DNA of 64,000 nucleotides from contig NZ_BAABBI010000001.1 in the NCBI RefSeq assembly GCF_039537875.1, positions 682,001 through 746,000 on the forward strand, in the 5' to 3' direction. The position numbers were made by a program, and so were the translations under genes. A model generated the notes under the pieces. The model did no database searches and had not been told where the DNA came from. It worked only from the letters and a program-made list of their open reading frames with translations. Shown here piece by piece: positions 45,346 through 54,554 of the stretch. Numbering within the stretch: the stretch's first letter is position 1; every line of letters starts with the position of its first letter. The stretch comes from Corallibacter vietnamensis (GTDB lineage: Bacteria; Bacteroidota; Bacteroidia; Flavobacteriales; Flavobacteriaceae).

Positions 45346-45358
45346 TTTAATTCACAGT

Positions 45359-46429
45359 ATGAGCAACAATTTACCAGAACAAAATAATAGAAACCAATCT
45401 GACGAAATAGACTTGGTTCTTATTTTTAATTTAATAGGTAATGCCTTTTCTAGACTTTTTGGTTTTATAGGAGGAATATTTAAAGCAATATTCTCAACGA
45501 TGGTTTATGCTTTAAAAGCTATAATTCTAAACTTAAAAATAATTGTTATTACAGTTGTTATTGCTGGAGTTTTAGGTTATGGAGTTCAAAAAACCTTACC
45601 AAGTGTATACACTACGTTTATGTTAGTAAAGCCTTATTTTGACTCTAAATATCAATTGATAACAAACATTGGTTATTTCAATGCTTTAATCTCAACACAA
45701 GACTATGAAACATTATCTTCTGTTTTTGAGATATCTGAAGATGAAGCTCGTAAAATATCTCGTTTTGAAATTTACCCAGGTCCAGAAACTGAAAACGAGA
45801 GAATTATACAATATGATGAGTTTCTTAAACAAATAGATAGTGTAAGGGCTCAAGAGATTAGTTTTGATGAGTATATAGAAAACAGAAGTATTTACTCAGG
45901 CTCTGTGCTTTATGAAATACATGTCTTTTCTAAAAAGAAAAATATATTTAAAAGCTTAGAAAAAGGGCTGAACTCTTCTTTTGAAAACACATATTCTAAA
46001 AAGAAAATGTTAAAAAGGGATTCATTAATTAACATACAAAGAAACACTTTAAGGGAGCAAATAGGGGTTATAGACTCATTACAAAAAGTTTACATTAGTG
46101 TATTACAAGAAGAGTCAAAAACGACAAAAGCCAAGCTTAATATGGGCGAGAGTGGTTTTCCAATGGTTAATGAGAAATCTCAAACACGAGAATACGATTT
46201 ATTAAAGGAGAAAATTAAATTACAAAATGAACTTAAAGAATTGGATGAGCAGCAAACCGAGGAAAACACCTTTTTTGATGTTGTTTCTGGTTTTCAAGAA
46301 GTTGGAAACGAGTATTTAAGTTGGAAAAGCTATTTAATGTTTATATTTCCTGTTTTAGCTTTCCTTCTACTCTGCTTAATATACTTAACAGGTAAGATAA
46401 TAAAGTTTGTAAAAAACTATGATGAATAA
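45359..46429 (+). CDS. Wzz-like chain-length regulator of surface polysaccharide
   Basis: A 356-residue inner-membrane protein with two transmembrane helices (about 58-78 and 328-350) enclosing a periplasmic part with coiled-coil segments, the topology of Wzz/PCP-1 proteins. The region after the second helix is short and there is no tyrosine-kinase domain. It is the first gene of the polysaccharide locus and its last 11 bases overlap rfbB, so the locus begins as a coupled operon. Sequence similarity to named Wzz families is weak; assignment is from topology and position. Confidence 0.72.
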   Translation: MSNNLPEQNNRNQSDEIDLVLIFNLIGNAFSRLFGFIGGIFKAIFSTMVYALKAIILNLKIIVITVVIAGVLGYGVQKTLPSVYTTFMLVKPYFDSKYQLITNIGYFNALISTQDYETLSSVFEISEDEARKISRFEIYPGPETENERIIQYDEFLKQIDSVRAQEISFDEYIENRSIYSGSVLYEIHVFSKKKNIFKSLEKGLNSSFENTYSKKKMLKRDSLINIQRNTLREQIGVIDSLQKVYISVLQEESKTTKAKLNMGESGFPMVNEKSQTREYDLLKEKIKLQNELKELDEQQTEENTFFDVVSGFQEVGNEYLSWKSYLMFIFPVLAFLLLCLIYLTGKIIKFVKNYDE

Positions 46430-47471
46430 AAAAATATTAATAACTGGCGGTGCTGGATTTATAGGGTCTCATGTTGTAAGGTTATTTGTTGAGAAATACG
46501 CTAACTATCATATATTCAATTTAGATGCTTTAACATATGCAGGAAATTTAGAAAACCTAAAAGATGTTGAAGACAAACCAAACTACACCTTTATAAAAGC
46601 TGATATTATTGATGAAAATGTTATTAATGCGCTTTTTGAAGAGCATAAATTTGATGGAGTCATTCATTTAGCGGCCGAATCACATGTAGATAGATCAATA
46701 AAAGACCCTTTGGCTTTTGTGAAAACAAACGTTATTGGTACCATGAACTTATTAAATGCATTTAAAAATATTTGGAAAGACGATTTTTCTGGTAAACGTT
46801 TTTATCATATTAGCACAGATGAAGTTTATGGTACATTAGGAGAAACTGGACTTTTTACAGAAACCACACCTTACGATCCAAATTCGCCATATTCAGCATC
46901 AAAAGCAAGTTCTGATCACTTTGTAAGAGCATATGGAGAGACATATAAAATACCTTATGTAATTACTAATTGCTCTAATAATTATGGGCAAAACCAATTT
47001 CCTGAAAAGCTTATACCTTTGTTTATAAATAATATTTTAAACAATAAAGCACTACCTGTTTATGGAGATGGAAACTACACGAGAGACTGGTTGTATGTTG
47101 TAGATCATGCTAGAGCAATAGATTTAGTTTTTCATAAAGGAGAAAATGCTGAAACCTACAACATAGGAGGTTTTAATGAATGGAAAAATATAGATTTAGT
47201 AAAGCTTCTTTGTGATCAAATGGATAAAAAACTGAATCGTGAAGCTGGTACTTCAGAAGCATTAATTACATATGTAAAAGATAGACCAGGTCATGATTTA
47301 AGATATGCCATTGATGCCTCAAAAATAAAAGATAAATTAGGCTGGGAGCCATCGGTAACTTTTGAAGAAGGTCTTGCCATCACAATAGATTGGTACTTAA
47401 ATAATAGTGAGTGGTTAAATAACGTAACCAGTGGAGAATATCAATCTTACTACCAAAAACAGTATAATTAA
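46419..47471 (+). CDS. rfbB: dTDP-glucose 4,6-dehydratase
   Basis: A 350-residue SDR enzyme converting dTDP-glucose to dTDP-4-keto-6-deoxyglucose, the second step of dTDP-L-rhamnose synthesis. The NAD-binding GGAGFIGSH is at residues 10-18, and the catalytic STDEVYG and YSASKA are at about 131-137 and 158-163. ESHVDRSI and NCSNNYGQNQFPEKLIP are family signatures. It overlaps the Wzz-like gene by 11 bp; a second ATG three bases downstream is possible. Confidence 0.96.
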   Translation: MMNKKILITGGAGFIGSHVVRLFVEKYANYHIFNLDALTYAGNLENLKDVEDKPNYTFIKADIIDENVINALFEEHKFDGVIHLAAESHVDRSIKDPLAFVKTNVIGTMNLLNAFKNIWKDDFSGKRFYHISTDEVYGTLGETGLFTETTPYDPNSPYSASKASSDHFVRAYGETYKIPYVITNCSNNYGQNQFPEKLIPLFINNILNNKALPVYGDGNYTRDWLYVVDHARAIDLVFHKGENAETYNIGGFNEWKNIDLVKLLCDQMDKKLNREAGTSEALITYVKDRPGHDLRYAIDASKIKDKLGWEPSVTFEEGLAITIDWYLNNSEWLNNVTSGEYQSYYQKQYN

Positions 47472-47472
47472 A

Positions 47473-48339
47473 ATGAAAGGAATAATTCTAGCAGGAGGAT
47501 CTGGAACACGACTACACCCTTTAACATTATCAATAAGCAAGCAGTTAATGCCTGTTTATGATAAGCCTATGATATATTATCCCCTTTCTACATTAATGTA
47601 TTCAGGTATTAAGGATATACTTATCATTTCTACACCTAAAGATTTACCTCTTTTCAAAGACTTACTAGGTGATGGAAAAAAATACGGCTGTAACTTTCAA
47701 TATGCCGTTCAAGAAGCACCTAACGGATTAGCTGAAGCATTTATAATTGGAGAAGATTTTATAGGTGATGATAAAGTAGCGCTTATTTTAGGTGATAACA
47801 TTTTTTATGGTTCAGGTTTATCAACACTTTTACAAAGCAACAATGATCCAGATGGTGGTATCATATATGCTTATAGAGTTCATGACCCTGAACGTTATGG
47901 AGTTGTAGAGTTTAATAATGAAGGTCAAGCAATATCAATAGAAGAAAAACCAGAAAAGCCTAAATCAAATTATGCTGTTCCTGGAATATATTTTTACGAT
48001 AATTCTGTTGTTGACGTAGCAAAAAACATTAAACCAAGTCATAGAGGAGAATTAGAAATAACAGACATAAACAAAGCTTATTTACAGCAAGGAAAATTAA
48101 ACGTAAGTATATTAGATAGAGGTACAGCGTGGTTAGACACAGGTACATTTCAATCGCTTATGCAAGCATCTCAATTTGTTGAGGTTATAGAAGAAAGACA
48201 AGGTTTAAAAATAGGTTCAATAGAAGCTGCTGCTTATGAGATGGGTTATATCTCCAAAGAAGATTTTAAATCTCTTGCAACATCACTATTAAAAAGTGGT
48301 TATGGTAAAAACCTGTTAGGAATACTTAATAAAGAATAA
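47473..48339 (+). CDS. rfbA: Glucose-1-phosphate thymidylyltransferase
   Basis: A 288-residue enzyme, starting at the ATG at 47473, one base after the rfbB stop; the longer frame to 47431 overlaps rfbB and is not favoured. It makes dTDP-glucose from dTTP and glucose 1-phosphate, the first rhamnose step. The pyrophosphorylase signature GIILAGGSGTRLHPLT is at the N-terminus, followed by PMIYYPLSTLM, LGDNIFYG (about 108) and WLDTGTFQSLM (about 220). RfbA is often feedback-inhibited by dTDP-rhamnose. Confidence 0.96.
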   Translation: MKGIILAGGSGTRLHPLTLSISKQLMPVYDKPMIYYPLSTLMYSGIKDILIISTPKDLPLFKDLLGDGKKYGCNFQYAVQEAPNGLAEAFIIGEDFIGDDKVALILGDNIFYGSGLSTLLQSNNDPDGGIIYAYRVHDPERYGVVEFNNEGQAISIEEKPEKPKSNYAVPGIYFYDNSVVDVAKNIKPSHRGELEITDINKAYLQQGKLNVSILDRGTAWLDTGTFQSLMQASQFVEVIEERQGLKIGSIEAAAYEMGYISKEDFKSLATSLLKSGYGKNLLGILNKE

Positions 48340-48882
48340 ATGAGATTAATAGAAACAAAGCTTAAAGACTGTTTTGTTGTAGAACCTAATGTGTTTGCTG
48401 ATGATAGAGGCTATTTTTTTGAGAGCTATAATGAAGAGAAATTCAATAAAGCTTTAGGTCAAAATATAAATTTTGTCCAAGATAATGAGTCATTTTCATC
48501 AAAAGGAGTGTTGCGAGGTCTACATTTTCAAAAAGGAGAATTTGCACAAGCCAAGTTGGTAAGAGTGATTAAAGGAGAAGTACTAGATGTTGCAGTTGAT
48601 TTACGCCCTGATTCACCATCTTTTGGAAAGTATGAATCGGTGGTTTTAACAGGAGAAAATAAAAAACAATTTTTTGTGCCAAGAGGCTTTGCTCATGGTT
48701 TTGTTGTTTTAAGTGATACCGCTATTTTTTCTTACAAATGTGATAACTTTTACAACAAAGAATCAGAAGGCGGGCTTATCTTTAATGATAAAACGCTAAA
48801 TATAGATTGGAAATTACCAGAAAGCGAATGTTTACTTTCTGAAAAAGACAAAATATTACCAACCTTTGAAACCCTTTTTTAA
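48340..48882 (+). CDS. rfbC: dTDP-4-dehydrorhamnose 3,5-epimerase
   Basis: A 180-residue cupin epimerase, third step of dTDP-L-rhamnose synthesis. Motifs are RGYFFESYN (about 23-31), the catalytic His in LRGLHFQ (about 58-64), and VPRGFAHGFVVLSD (about 111-124). It starts immediately after the rfbA stop codon. Confidence 0.95.
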   Translation: MRLIETKLKDCFVVEPNVFADDRGYFFESYNEEKFNKALGQNINFVQDNESFSSKGVLRGLHFQKGEFAQAKLVRVIKGEVLDVAVDLRPDSPSFGKYESVVLTGENKKQFFVPRGFAHGFVVLSDTAIFSYKCDNFYNKESEGGLIFNDKTLNIDWKLPESECLLSEKDKILPTFETLF

Positions 48883-49740
48883 ATGACTTTAAATGTCCTT
48901 ATTACAGGTTCAAATGGCCAATTAGCTACATGCATAAAAGATTTGGAAAGGCAACACCCAAATCTTTCATTTATTTATACAAATTCATCACAACTAGATC
49001 TCACAAATCAAGAAGCTATAAATTTGTTTTTTGAAACCAATAAAATTGATTGGTGTATTAATTGTGCTGCATATACAGCTGTAGATAAAGCAGAAACAGA
49101 CACTGAAAAGGCTTTTAAGGTTAATGAACAAGGGCCAAAACATCTAGCTTTAGCCTGTAATAATCACAATGTTAAACTAATACATGTTTCAACAGATTTT
49201 GTGTTTGACGGATCAAAATCTTCACCTTATAATGAAGAAGATCAAACCAAGCCACTTGGTGTTTATGGTACATCAAAATTACAAGGAGAATTAGCAATAA
49301 AAGACGTAATGAATGCCTTTTTTATAGTTAGAACCTCTTGGTTATATTCTGAACACGGCAACAATTTTATGAAAACGATGTTACGTTTAGCACAAACCAA
49401 TAAAGAATTAAATATTGTTGCAGACCAAGTAGGAACACCAACTTATGCTAAAGATTTGGCTGGAGCTTTACTTCGTATAATTACCTCAAATAGTAATAAG
49501 TATGGTGTTTATCACTATAGTAATGAAGGCGTAACTAGCTGGTACGATTTTGCTAAAGCTATTTTTGATATTTCTGAAATAGAAATAAAAGTCAACCCAA
49601 TTCCTTCAAAAGAATTTCCAACACCTGCTAAAAGACCAAGTTATAGCGTGTTAGATAAACAGAAAATAAAAGAAAATTTAAATATAGAAACTTTATACTG
49701 GAGAGAGCGTTTAAAAACCGCGATAAAAAATCTATACTAA
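48883..49740 (+). CDS. rfbD: dTDP-4-dehydrorhamnose reductase
   Basis: A 285-residue SDR enzyme, last step to dTDP-L-rhamnose. The NAD(P)-binding motif is LITGSNGQLAT (about 5-15). Further markers are INCAAYTAVDKAE (about 59-71), STDFVFDG (about 104-111) and YGTSKLQGE (about 126-134), with catalytic Tyr and Lys in YxxxK. It starts directly after rfbC, completing a tight rfbBACD operon. Confidence 0.95.
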   Translation: MTLNVLITGSNGQLATCIKDLERQHPNLSFIYTNSSQLDLTNQEAINLFFETNKIDWCINCAAYTAVDKAETDTEKAFKVNEQGPKHLALACNNHNVKLIHVSTDFVFDGSKSSPYNEEDQTKPLGVYGTSKLQGELAIKDVMNAFFIVRTSWLYSEHGNNFMKTMLRLAQTNKELNIVADQVGTPTYAKDLAGALLRIITSNSNKYGVYHYSNEGVTSWYDFAKAIFDISEIEIKVNPIPSKEFPTPAKRPSYSVLDKQKIKENLNIETLYWRERLKTAIKNLY

Positions 49741-49760
49741 AAACTATATCTTATTGATAC

Positions 49761-49792
49761 TTTGAAAGTAAGGCGCAAAAAACATACTTTTG
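49761..49792 (+). promoter_or_regulatory. Bacteroidota-type promoter upstream of gmd
   Basis: A TTTG (49761-49764) and a TAnnTTTG box (TACTTTTG, 49785-49792) are separated by 20 bp, close to the known Bacteroidota sigma-ABfr consensus. Transcription would begin about 7 bp downstream, giving a leader of about 35 nt before gmd. It allows the gmd-fcl block to be transcribed apart from rfbBACD. Confidence 0.65.
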
Positions 49793-49834
49793 TAACTTAA
49801 ATTTCAAAAAGAAAATACCAGAGCTTATAATATA

Positions 49835-50953
49835 ATGCAAAAAAAAGTAGCTTTAATAACTGGAGTAACAGGACAAGACGGAGCCTATTTAAGTGAATTT
49901 TTATTAAAAAAAGATTACATAGTACACGGTATAAAAAGAAGGTCTTCTTTGTTTAATACAGATAGAATTGATCATTTATACCAAGATCCTCATGTTGAAA
50001 ACCAAAACTTTTTTCTTCATTATGGTGATTTAACTGATAGCACAAACCTTATCAGAATTATTCAGGAAGTACAACCAGATGAGATATATAACCTTGCGGC
50101 TATGAGCCATGTGCATGTATCTTTTGAAACTCCAGAATATACAGCCAATGCAGACGGAATAGGAACATTAAGAATCCTAGAAGCTGTTAGAATGCTAGGG
50201 CTTGAAAAAAAGACAAGAATCTATCAAGCATCAACATCTGAATTATACGGAAAAGTACAAGAAGTTCCTCAAACAGAAACCACACCTTTCTACCCAAGAA
50301 GTCCATATGCAGTAGCAAAAATGTATGCCTATTGGATTACGGTAAACTATCGTGAAGCTTATGGTATGTATGCATGTAATGGTATTTTATTTAATCACGA
50401 ATCTCCTATTCGAGGAGAAACGTTTGTTACCAGAAAAATCACAAGAGCAACATCAAGAATAGCATTAGGTTTACAAGATAAAATGTATTTAGGAAACCTA
50501 GATGCAAAGAGAGATTGGGGACATGCCAAAGATTATGTTAGAATGATGTGGATGATTCTTCAGGCTGATCAAGCAGAAGACTGGGTAATTGCTACAGGTA
50601 AGACGACATCTGTAAGAGATTTTGTTAGAATGTGTTTTGCTCATGTAGGCATTGAGCTAGAGTTTAAAGGAAAAGGTTCTGGTGAAAAAGGCTATATTAA
50701 ATCTTGTAGTAACCCTGATTTCAACCTTGAAATTGGCAAAGAAATAGTTTCAGTAGACGAAAAATATTACAGACCAACAGAAGTTGATTTATTGATAGGA
50801 GATGCGACAAAAGCTAAAGAAAAATTAGGATGGGTTCCTAAATATGATCTTCAAAATTTAGTTGATGATATGATGTCTAGCGATTTAAAACTAATGCAAA
50901 AACAACAATTTTTGCAAGATGGTGGTTACAGAATTAATAACTACTTTGAATAA
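49835..50953 (+). CDS. gmd: GDP-mannose 4,6-dehydratase
   Basis: A 372-residue SDR enzyme converting GDP-mannose to GDP-4-keto-6-deoxymannose, first step of GDP-L-fucose synthesis. GVTGQDGAYLSEFLL (about 9-23) is the nucleotide-binding motif, and STSELYGK and YAVAKMYAYW (about 130-165) hold the catalytic Thr/Ser, Tyr and Lys. LFNHESPIRGETFVTRKITRA (about 186-205) is a Gmd signature. The preferred cofactor is NADP. It precedes fcl by 9 bp. Confidence 0.97.
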   Translation: MQKKVALITGVTGQDGAYLSEFLLKKDYIVHGIKRRSSLFNTDRIDHLYQDPHVENQNFFLHYGDLTDSTNLIRIIQEVQPDEIYNLAAMSHVHVSFETPEYTANADGIGTLRILEAVRMLGLEKKTRIYQASTSELYGKVQEVPQTETTPFYPRSPYAVAKMYAYWITVNYREAYGMYACNGILFNHESPIRGETFVTRKITRATSRIALGLQDKMYLGNLDAKRDWGHAKDYVRMMWMILQADQAEDWVIATGKTTSVRDFVRMCFAHVGIELEFKGKGSGEKGYIKSCSNPDFNLEIGKEIVSVDEKYYRPTEVDLLIGDATKAKEKLGWVPKYDLQNLVDDMMSSDLKLMQKQQFLQDGGYRINNYFE

Positions 50954-50962
50954 AAAGCAGTT

Positions 50963-52018
50963 ATGAAAAAAGATTCTAAAATATATGTAGCTGGACATCG
51001 TGGTTTGGTAGGTAGTGCTATTGTTGAAAACCTCAAAAGCAAAGGCTATACCAACCTAATTACCAGAACACATTCTGAATTAGATTTAACCAATCAAGTT
51101 GCTGTTGAAGACTTCTTTAAAAGTGAAAAACCAGAATATGTTTTTTTAGCAGCAGCCAAAGTAGGAGGTATTGTTGCCAATAATGTATACAGAGCCGATT
51201 TTATTTACGCAAACATGATGATTCAAAACAATGTAATTCATCAAAGTTACCTTAATGGCGTATCAAAATTGTTGTTTTTAGGAAGTACATGTATATATCC
51301 TAAAAATGCTCCTCAACCAATGAAAGAGGAGTATTTATTGACAGACACTTTAGAATATACTAATGAGCCTTATGCCATTGCAAAAATAGCTGGAATAAAA
51401 ACCTGTGAAAGTTATAACCTTCAATATGGTACAAATTTTATTTCGGTTATGCCAACCAATCTTTATGGACCTAACGATAATTTCGATTTAGAAAAATCAC
51501 ATGTTTTACCAGCATTAATTAGAAAAATATATTTAGCAAAAATGCTGAATGAAAACAATTTTGACACTGTTATTAGTGACACTGGTTTTGAAACGATTGA
51601 AGAGGCAAAAGCGTATCTTTCTAAATTTGGAGTATCAGAAAATAGCGTAGAAATTTGGGGAACAGGAGCTCCAAAGCGTGAGTTTTTATGGTCTAAAGAT
51701 ATGGCAGATGCTTGTGTATTTATTATGGAAAACAGAGAGTTTTCTGATACATATTCCGAAAATGATAGCGAAATTAGAAACACCCATATTAATATAGGTA
51801 CAGGAAAAGAAGTTTCAATTAAAGAGCTAGCCGAAACCATAAAAAACATTATAGGATTTAAAGGAGACTTGGTATTTAATACTGATAAGCCTGACGGAAC
51901 CATGAGAAAATTAACAGATGTTTCTAAACTGAATAGTTTAGGTTGGAAACATTCGGTTGAATTAGAAGACGGAATTAAAAAAATTTATGACTGGTATATA
52001 AATAACACAACTTATTAG
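50963..52018 (+). CDS. fcl: GDP-L-fucose synthase
   Basis: A 351-residue epimerase/reductase, completing GDP-L-fucose. Motifs are VAGHRGLVGSAIV (about 9-21), the SDR LGSTCIYPKNAPQPMKEEYLL (about 110-130) and YAIAKIAGIKTCESYN (about 140-155), and LYGPNDNFDLEKSHVLPALIRK. It is about 30 residues longer than E. coli Fcl (321), mostly from an insertion near 190-225 (ending KAYLSKFGVSENSVEIWGTG), a common flavobacterial form. Confidence 0.95.
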   Translation: MKKDSKIYVAGHRGLVGSAIVENLKSKGYTNLITRTHSELDLTNQVAVEDFFKSEKPEYVFLAAAKVGGIVANNVYRADFIYANMMIQNNVIHQSYLNGVSKLLFLGSTCIYPKNAPQPMKEEYLLTDTLEYTNEPYAIAKIAGIKTCESYNLQYGTNFISVMPTNLYGPNDNFDLEKSHVLPALIRKIYLAKMLNENNFDTVISDTGFETIEEAKAYLSKFGVSENSVEIWGTGAPKREFLWSKDMADACVFIMENREFSDTYSENDSEIRNTHINIGTGKEVSIKELAETIKNIIGFKGDLVFNTDKPDGTMRKLTDVSKLNSLGWKHSVELEDGIKKIYDWYINNTTY

Positions 52019-52163
52019 TTAATAAAATGTGTATTTAACTATTTATTGTTTTTGATAATCTTGAATATTATAGAAAAATGTACTAAAAGTTTAAAAAACT
52101 GTATATAAAATGTTTAGCCTAGTAATCTCCTTACTATAAAGTAGGATAAACAAATTATTATGG

Positions 52164-52171
52164 TATTTTTG
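52164..52171 (+). promoter_or_regulatory. Possible -7 element for wecB
   Basis: TATTTTTG matches the TAnnTTTG box, 35 bp before wecB in the 188-bp gap after fcl, the longest gap in the polysaccharide locus. No clear -33 element is seen. Confidence 0.35.
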
Positions 52172-52206
52172 CTAAATAAGAACATCAATCAACAAATAAA
52201 AGTCTA

Positions 52207-53331
52207 ATGAAAAAAAACCTTATTATTTTTGGCACTCGCCCCGAAGCTATAAAAATGGCGCCATTAGTAAAAGAGTTTCAAAGACATACTGAAAATTTTG
52301 AAACCAAAGTATGTATAACAGCACAGCATAGAGAAATGCTAGATCAAGTGTTAGATTTTTTTGAAATCACTCCAGATTTTGATTTAAATCTTATGAAACC
52401 CAATCAAAATTTATACACTCTAACAGCTGATATAATTACAAGTTTAAAGCCAGTACTTGAAAGTTTTATGCCAGACTATGTATATATACATGGTGATACA
52501 ACAACAACAATGGCAGCTAGTATTGCCGCTTTTTATTCTGGAGCTAAAGTTTGTCATGTAGAAGCAGGATTAAGAACGTTTAATAAACGATCACCTTTTC
52601 CTGAAGAAGTAAATAGGAACATTGCAAGTTCAATCTCTGATTATCATTTTGCTCCTACTTCAACATCTCAGCAAAACCTTATTAATGAAAACATAAAAGA
52701 TTCTTCTATTTTAGTAACGGGTAACACAGTAATAGATGCTTTAAAATACAGTTCAAATAAAGTAACATCTGCGACATATACAGATGATGAAATAAATAAA
52801 CTAAAAACCATCATTAGTGATTCAAAAAAAACAATTCTTGTAACAGGGCATCGAAGAGAAAATCATGGCCAAGGTTTTATAAATATTTGTAATGCTTTAA
52901 AACAAATAGCTATTGAGAACCCTGATGTAGAGATTGTTTATCCTGTTCACCTTAACCCTAAAGTTCAAAAGCCTGTTTTTGAACTTTTATCCAATGTAGG
53001 AAATATCAAACTAATATCACCATTATCGTATCCTTCTTTTGTGTGGCTTATGAGCAGGTCATATTTAATTATAACAGATAGCGGAGGTGTTCAAGAAGAA
53101 GCACCAAGTCTTGGGAAACCTGTATTGGTAATGAGAGATACAACAGAAAGGCCAGAGGCTGTAGAGGCCGGAACAGTTCTTTTAGTAGGAACAGATAGCC
53201 AAAAAATAATAAAAGAAACGAATAAACTATTAAAAGACAATGAAGCTTATGTTAAGATGAGTAAGTTACATAACCCTTATGGAGACGGATTATCTTGTCA
53301 AAGAATTGTTGATTTTATTTCAAAATTATAA
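52207..53331 (+). CDS. wecB: UDP-N-acetylglucosamine 2-epimerase (non-hydrolysing)
   Basis: A 374-residue enzyme interconverting UDP-GlcNAc and UDP-ManNAc. It opens FGTRPEAIKMAPLV (about 8-21), followed by TAQHREMLD (about 39-47), VHGDTTTTMA-type VYIHGDTTTT (about 94), HVEAGLRT (about 117-124) and TDSGGVQEEAPSLGKPVLVMRDTTERPE (about 290-315). The signatures are complete. Together with the next gene it gives UDP-ManNAcA. Confidence 0.96.
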   Translation: MKKNLIIFGTRPEAIKMAPLVKEFQRHTENFETKVCITAQHREMLDQVLDFFEITPDFDLNLMKPNQNLYTLTADIITSLKPVLESFMPDYVYIHGDTTTTMAASIAAFYSGAKVCHVEAGLRTFNKRSPFPEEVNRNIASSISDYHFAPTSTSQQNLINENIKDSSILVTGNTVIDALKYSSNKVTSATYTDDEINKLKTIISDSKKTILVTGHRRENHGQGFINICNALKQIAIENPDVEIVYPVHLNPKVQKPVFELLSNVGNIKLISPLSYPSFVWLMSRSYLIITDSGGVQEEAPSLGKPVLVMRDTTERPEAVEAGTVLLVGTDSQKIIKETNKLLKDNEAYVKMSKLHNPYGDGLSCQRIVDFISKL

Positions 53332-53333
53332 TT

Positions 53334-54551
53334 ATGAGTAAAAACTCAAGTGTAGTAATGATAGGGTTGGGTTATATAGGATTGCCTACAGCCGCATTAA
53401 TAGCTCAAAACAAAATACGTGTACATGGAGTAGATATTAACCCTAAGGTTGTTGAAACAATTAATCAAGGAAAAATACATATTATTGAACCAGAACTTGA
53501 TATTGCTGTTTCTAAAGCTGTGTCTGAAGGTTATTTAAAAGCATCAACAACACCAATAGAAGCTAATGTGTACTTGATTGTTGTTCCAACCCCTTTTAAA
53601 GGTAAAAATGAACCAGATATATCTTTTGTGGAATCAGCTACTAAAGCAGTTATCCCTTTATTGAAGGAAGACGATTTATATATCATTGAATCCACATCTC
53701 CAGTTGGAACAACAGAAAAGATGGTGGATTTAATCTATACACAAAGACCAGAGTTAAAAGATAAATTAAATATTGCATATTGTCCAGAGCGTGTCTTACC
53801 AGGTAATGTTATGTATGAGTTGGTCCATAATGACCGGGTTATTGGTGGTTTAGATGAAAAATCAACAGAAAAAGCTGTTGCTTTCTATCAACAGTTTGTT
53901 AAAGGAGATTTACATAAAACCAATGCAAGAACTGCAGAAATGTGTAAGTTAGTTGAAAACTCATCTCGAGATGTTCAAATTGCCTTTGCAAACGAGTTGT
54001 CACTTATTTGTGACAAGGCTGATATTAACGTTTGGGAACTTATTAATTTGGCAAACAAACATCCAAGGGTAAATATTTTACAGCCAGGTTGTGGGGTTGG
54101 TGGTCATTGTATTGCAGTAGATCCTTATTTTATTGTAGCAGAATACCCAATGGAGTCTCAAATAATAGGGAAAGCTAGAGAAATAAATAACTACAAATCT
54201 TTTTGGTGTGCAGAGAAAATACAATCAGCTAAATTAAAGTTTGAGTTAAAACATGGACGCAAACCAAGTATAGCACTAATGGGACTTTCATTTAAACCAG
54301 ATATAGATGATTTAAGAGAATCACCTGCAAAATACATTGCACAAAAAGTGCTTCAGAATTCTAACAATGAAGACTACTATATTGTTGAACCTAATATTAC
54401 AGATCATAATGTTTTTAAAATTACAAATTATAAAAAAGCTGTTGAAAAAGCCGATATAATTGCTTTTTTAGTTGCTCATAAAGAGTTTAGGCAACTAGAT
54501 ATTCCAAAAAACAAGAAAGTATTAGATTTTTGTGGTGTCTTTAAAAAATAA
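53334..54551 (+). CDS. wecC: UDP-N-acetyl-D-mannosamine dehydrogenase
   Basis: A 405-residue NAD-dependent 4-electron dehydrogenase converting UDP-ManNAc to UDP-ManNAcA. The NAD motif is GLGYIGLPTAALIA (about 11-24). The catalytic Cys lies in GCGVGGHCIAVDPYF (about 257-271), and LMGLSFKPDIDDLRESPA (about 319-336) is the usual C-terminal motif. It starts 2 bp after wecB. The related UDP-glucose dehydrogenase family is excluded by the WecC-like HCIAVDP pattern and by the wecB neighbour, though the sequence alone does not settle the substrate. Confidence 0.92.
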   Translation: MSKNSSVVMIGLGYIGLPTAALIAQNKIRVHGVDINPKVVETINQGKIHIIEPELDIAVSKAVSEGYLKASTTPIEANVYLIVVPTPFKGKNEPDISFVESATKAVIPLLKEDDLYIIESTSPVGTTEKMVDLIYTQRPELKDKLNIAYCPERVLPGNVMYELVHNDRVIGGLDEKSTEKAVAFYQQFVKGDLHKTNARTAEMCKLVENSSRDVQIAFANELSLICDKADINVWELINLANKHPRVNILQPGCGVGGHCIAVDPYFIVAEYPMESQIIGKAREINNYKSFWCAEKIQSAKLKFELKHGRKPSIALMGLSFKPDIDDLRESPAKYIAQKVLQNSNNEDYYIVEPNITDHNVFKITNYKKAVEKADIIAFLVAHKEFRQLDIPKNKKVLDFCGVFKK

Positions 54552-54554
54552 AAA

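Noticed and set aside
51463..51903. 146-codon minus-strand frame inside fcl
   Set aside because: Lies wholly within fcl; composition Ser/Leu-rich as expected for an antisense shadow.
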